From: Nonomuraea thailandensis
GTDB lineage: Bacteria; Actinomycetota; Actinomycetes; Streptosporangiales; Streptosporangiaceae
Length of the DNA stretch: 64,000 nt
Direction of reading: 5' to 3'
Assembly (NCBI RefSeq): GCF_024172165.1
Contig: NZ_JAMZEB010000002.1
Location: 4,485,501 to 4,549,500 of the forward strand
A program made the position numbers and the translations under genes. The notes below the pieces were generated by a model. It saw only the letters and a program-made list of their open reading frames with translations. It was not told where the DNA came from and made no database searches. This document shows, piece after piece, positions 60,678 through 64,000 of the stretch (its first letter is position 1; each line of letters begins with the position of its first letter).

Positions 60678-60842
60678 GGATCCGGTGGCGGCCCATGGAC
60701 CAAGGTCCCGGCCTCCGGGGACCTACGGCCGCAGAAAGTCCCGGCGCGACGGCGGAACAGGCTCTCGCCCGGCCGCCAAGCGCCTGTACGCGGGCGCGCC
60801 CATCGGCCAGCATGGACAGCGGGTACACGCGAGGAGGCTCCG

Positions 60843-63800
60843 GTGGCGGACAGACTCTGCTACGCCGATGCCGTCAAACTCCTGGGCGGCGCCGACAGCG
60901 CGCTGGTCACCGCCCTGGACAGGCTGACCGGCGGCGTGCTGCTGGCGGCCACCGGCGGCGGCGCCGAGTTCGCCCTCAGCCTCTTCGACGCCAAGGGCGA
61001 GCTCGCCCGCCTCAGCGGCGAGCTGGTCGGGGGCCTGGCGGACCGGCTGCGCGGCCTCGGCCGTTACGACAGGACCGAACGCCTCACCGCCGCGCACAAG
61101 GTGATCGTGCTGACCGGCTACTTCGAGGCCGTCAGCGCGGTGGCGGCCCCCTTCGACGCCGGACCGCTGCTGACCAGGTCCGAGCAGGTCGGCCTGGCGA
61201 CCGGCGCGCGACCGCGTTCGACCCGGCTCAGAGACCTCGTCGGCGTGCTCAACGACGGCGACGTCCCCGGGGAGCCGGTGCCCCCGGGCGCCGCGCCCAT
61301 GCCGTCCGCCCTGCGGGCGTTCTACGGCTCGCTCACCGAGCGCCTCGTCGCCTTCCTGAACGAGGCGGGCGCCCACGACTCAGCGGACCGGATCGCCCGG
61401 GTGCTGGCCGACGAGGTGCCGCAAGCGGCGATGCGCCGCTACGAGCACCATCTGCGGGTCCTGGCGAGCGACTTCCCCGAGGTGGCGTTCTGGGCGAACC
61501 GGCTGGACCACCTCACCACGCACGACCGGCTGCTGCGGCTGCACGCCGGGATGGAAGGGCTCGGGCGCGTCCTGGAGGAGATCGCTTCGAGCGCCGCCCC
61601 CATGGGGGATCGGCGCGCGGCCCTGGCCAGGCGCTACCGCCGCGTCCTCGAACGGCCGATCGTGGCCACCGGGGACGTCCCCGAAGGGCTCACCATCCCC
61701 TCGCTGGCCACCGCGTACGTGAACCCGCGCTTCCGCGCCGCCGACGTCACCCACGCCTCCCGGTTCGACCAGGAGCAGTGGTGGTCGGACCACCCCGTGC
61801 GCGACGACCTCCAGGAGTTCCTCATCGGCCACCTGACCTCGATCGCCGCCACCCGTTCCCCGCTGATCGTGCTGGGCCAGCCGGGCTCGGGCAAGTCGGT
61901 GCTCACCCAGATCCTGGCGGCGCGGCTGCCCGCGGCCGACTTCCTGGCGGTACGGGTGGCGCTGCGCGACGTCCCCGCCGACACCGACCTGCAGTCGCAG
62001 ATCGAACACGCGATCAGGGACTCGACCGGCGAGAGCGTGACCTGGCCCGCGCTGGCCGGGCAGGCGGGCGGCGCGCTGCCGGTCGTCCTGCTCGACGGGT
62101 TCGACGAGCTGCTGCAGGCCACCGGGATCGGGCAGACCGACTACCTGGAGCAGGTCGTACGGTTCCAGGAGCGCGAAGCCGACCAGGGGCGCCCGGTCGC
62201 CGTCCTGGTCACGAGCCGCATCGCCGTCGCCGACCGGGCGCGCGTCGCGGTCGGCGGCGCGACCGCCCTGCGGCTGGAGCCGTTCACCGGCGAGCAGGTC
62301 GAGCAGTGGCTGGCCGTCTGGGGCCGGCACAACGCGGCGCACCTGGCGGGCCGGGGCCTGCGCGCGCTGCCCGCCGAGGCGGCGCTGCGCCAGCCGGAGC
62401 TCGCCGTTCAGCCGCTGCTGCTGCTGATGCTCGCCCTGTACGACGCCGCCGACAACGCGCTGCAACGGCACACCCGGACGCTCGACCAGGCCGACCTGTA
62501 CGAGCGCATCCTGCGCCGCTTCGCCGAGCGCGAGCTGCAGAAGACCCGGCCGGAGCTGGCGGGCGCGCCGCTGCGGGCCGAGATCGAGAACGAGCTGCTG
62601 CGGCTGTCGATCGCGGGGTTCGCGATGTTCAACCGGGGCCGCCAGTGGGTCACCGAGGAGGAGCTGTCGGCCGACCTGACCGCCCTGTCCATCGCGCCGG
62701 CCGCAGACCGCGCCGCCCGCGGCTTCCACGCCCCGCCGACCCCGGCGCAGCAGGTCATCGGCCGGTTCTTCTTCATCCACCAGGCTCAGGCGCTGCGCAA
62801 GGACGCCAGGCTCACCACGTGCGAGTTCCTGCACGCGACGTTCGGCGAGTTCCTCGTCGCCCGCCTGATCCTGCGGGAGCTCGTGGATCTGGCGGCGGCC
62901 GCGGCGGCGCGCAGCAGGCACGCGGTGGACGACGGCTTCGTGCGGACGTTGCTCTCCTTCCTTCCGCTGACCACCCGCGGCCAGATCATCACCTTCCTCC
63001 AGCAGCTCGCCGGGCAGGTGGAGGAGGAGCGGCGGCCGTTGTTACGCGAGCTGCTGCTCACCGCGTTCCACGGCTCGCTCCGGGCGAGCGGCAGCGCGGC
63101 CTACGCGTCGTACCGGCCCGAGCAGCTCGGGGATCCCGCCCGTCACGGCGCGTACGCGGCGAACCTGCTGCTGCTGATCGTCCTGATCGGGGGTCCGGTC
63201 CACGGCCGGGAGCTGTTCCCGCGGGCGCGGTTCCCGGCGGCGGAGTGGCGCCGGCACGCGCTGCTGTGGAGATCGCAGTTCACGGCGGAGGCGTGGGAGT
63301 ACCTCGCCGCGTTCCTCTCGCTGGAGCGCACCTGGTACGCGGAGGATCGCGAGGTGAGGATCGGCGTACGCGGGGAGGAGCCGTGGAGCCCGCCGGAGCC
63401 GGACGTCTACTGGATGCATTTCGCCCATCCCGGTCATGAGTTCCGCCAGTCCCTCGGCTGGCAGCACACGCGCACGCACCACCTGTTCAGGGAGAGCCAC
63501 TTCACCTGCGACTACGCCGAGGACCTCGCCTGGCACGCGCTCACCCCGCTGGTCACGGCCCTGGACTACGGCGACTCGGAGGATCTGGAGGACGGCGAGT
63601 CCCTGACCGCCATCGGCGTGGTGGACACCGAGCTGGCGCTGTCCACCACGAACGCCCTCACCCGCGTCTGGCTGGCCTCCAGCGATCCGACGGGTGAGAG
63701 CGATCTGCAGCGGGCCTACGAGGAATGCCTGACCGTGGTGGTCAACAGCCGTCCGGATGAGGATTCGCCGGCCAGGACCGCCTACCTGTCGCGGTTCCTG

Positions 63801-63935
63801 CGGCAGCTCGCCGCCGACCGGGACCGCCTGTCACCCGAGTTCCGCTCCCGCGTCAGGGAGCACCTCGACCGGTATCTCGTCCCGGCCCGGCCGCTGGTGC
63901 GCGGCTGGGCGCGGGAGGCCTTCGGCGATCTGTGA
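60843..63935 (+). CDS. NACHT-domain NTPase (NLR-like)
   Basis: 1030 residues. GTG 60843 follows GAGGAGG at ideal spacing, although the frame is open much further upstream. The N-terminal 110 residues are helical (DAVKLLGGADSALVTALDRL), resembling NACHT N-terminal helical domains. The NTPase has Walker A VLGQPGSGKSVL (Lys351) and Walker B VVLLDGFDEL (Asp418), then the winged-helix and helical regions (EFLHATFGEFLVARLILREL). The C-terminal 400 residues have no recognised repeat. Bacterial NACHT proteins of this kind include phage-defence sensors; no effector domain such as a nuclease or protease is visible here, so the role is open. Confidence 0.88.
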   Translation: MADRLCYADAVKLLGGADSALVTALDRLTGGVLLAATGGGAEFALSLFDAKGELARLSGELVGGLADRLRGLGRYDRTERLTAAHKVIVLTGYFEAVSAVAAPFDAGPLLTRSEQVGLATGARPRSTRLRDLVGVLNDGDVPGEPVPPGAAPMPSALRAFYGSLTERLVAFLNEAGAHDSADRIARVLADEVPQAAMRRYEHHLRVLASDFPEVAFWANRLDHLTTHDRLLRLHAGMEGLGRVLEEIASSAAPMGDRRAALARRYRRVLERPIVATGDVPEGLTIPSLATAYVNPRFRAADVTHASRFDQEQWWSDHPVRDDLQEFLIGHLTSIAATRSPLIVLGQPGSGKSVLTQILAARLPAADFLAVRVALRDVPADTDLQSQIEHAIRDSTGESVTWPALAGQAGGALPVVLLDGFDELLQATGIGQTDYLEQVVRFQEREADQGRPVAVLVTSRIAVADRARVAVGGATALRLEPFTGEQVEQWLAVWGRHNAAHLAGRGLRALPAEAALRQPELAVQPLLLLMLALYDAADNALQRHTRTLDQADLYERILRRFAERELQKTRPELAGAPLRAEIENELLRLSIAGFAMFNRGRQWVTEEELSADLTALSIAPAADRAARGFHAPPTPAQQVIGRFFFIHQAQALRKDARLTTCEFLHATFGEFLVARLILRELVDLAAAAAARSRHAVDDGFVRTLLSFLPLTTRGQIITFLQQLAGQVEEERRPLLRELLLTAFHGSLRASGSAAYASYRPEQLGDPARHGAYAANLLLLIVLIGGPVHGRELFPRARFPAAEWRRHALLWRSQFTAEAWEYLAAFLSLERTWYAEDREVRIGVRGEEPWSPPEPDVYWMHFAHPGHEFRQSLGWQHTRTHHLFRESHFTCDYAEDLAWHALTPLVTALDYGDSEDLEDGESLTAIGVVDTELALSTTNALTRVWLASSDPTGESDLQRAYEECLTVVVNSRPDEDSPARTAYLSRFLRQLAADRDRLSPEFRSRVREHLDRYLVPARPLVRGWAREAFGDL

Positions 63936-63957
63936 CGCTTTGGGCCGGTGCGGGGGC

Positions 63958-64000
63958 TCAGCACTCGCCGTCCGCGAGCACCCAGTGGTCCGGGCCGGTC
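63958..64000 (-). CDS. 3' end of a gene cut by the window edge
   Basis: On the minus strand 13 codons end in a TGA at 63960-63958, reading TGPDHWVLADGEC. It lies convergent to the NACHT gene with a 22-base gap, the position expected for a real gene end. Nothing can be said of function. Confidence 0.3.
   Translation of the reverse strand, partial: TGPDHWVLADGEC

Noticed and set aside
59484..60842. 450-codon upstream extension of the NACHT frame
   Set aside because: It is antisense to the membrane domain of the broken oxidase and reads as Pro/Arg/Gln low-complexity sequence. The GTG at 60843 has an ideal ribosome site.

Overview
The window is very high-GC, densely packed bacterial DNA with many GTG/TTG starts and frequent 4-base GTGA/ATGA gene overlaps. 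It carries a mycothiol-dependent-type enzyme, LAL-type LuxR regulators, a Ser/Thr kinase and several LacI/ROK/AraC/TetR regulators. This points to an actinomycete, probably a large-genome soil type such as the Streptosporangiaceae (Nonomuraea-like) or Streptomyces; the genus is inference. I see no rRNA or tRNA genes, no insertion sequence, no phage genes and no CRISPR array.

Layout. 1-5.8 kb: end-truncated membrane-anchored WD40 protein, an unknown protein, an FG-GAP lipoprotein and an exonuclease/endonuclease/phosphatase-fold membrane protein. 6.0-12.8 kb: the most notable region, which looks like a bacterial sphingolipid (ceramide) locus. It holds an MMPL exporter and a PAP2-family membrane enzyme, then a convergent three-gene operon (acyl carrier protein, GNAT-like acyltransferase of the bacterial ceramide synthase type, NAD-dependent epimerase-like reductase), and a divergent serine palmitoyltransferase. 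13.0-23.3 kb: ROK regulator plus glycosidase; VOC, ArsR and SRPBCC genes; LysE exporter; WYL and DeoR regulators, the latter coupled to an MFS transporter; TauE/SafE permease; mycothiol-dependent enzyme; PmtA-like methyltransferase; then an XRE/MmyB regulator.

24.3-34.5 kb: an alpha/beta-xyloside uptake and degradation cluster (LacI, GH43, ABC binding protein and two permeases, GH31), followed by an MFS transporter and a decayed LacI/rhamnogalacturonan-lyase chimera. 34.6-43.2 kb: a LAL regulator divergent from a membrane Ser/Thr kinase, two imine-reductase-like dehydrogenases each divergent from its own regulator (TetR, HxlR), and an AraC-VOC pair. 43.3-53.5 kb: a second sugar cluster for rhamnosides (AraC, GH3, LacI, ABC binding protein and two permeases, GH78 alpha-L-rhamnosidase). 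Neither sugar ABC cluster has its own ATPase gene, so both importers probably borrow a shared MsiK-type ATPase encoded elsewhere.

53.5-64 kb: FAD monooxygenase with TrmO, a second LAL regulator, a broken multicopper oxidase gene (two frameshifts and a missing central domain), a large NACHT NTPase and the 3' end of a gene cut by the window edge. Three strands of biology dominate: membrane lipid synthesis, plant-polysaccharide use (xylosides, rhamnosides, pectin remnants) and dense one-component regulation with visible operator palindromes.
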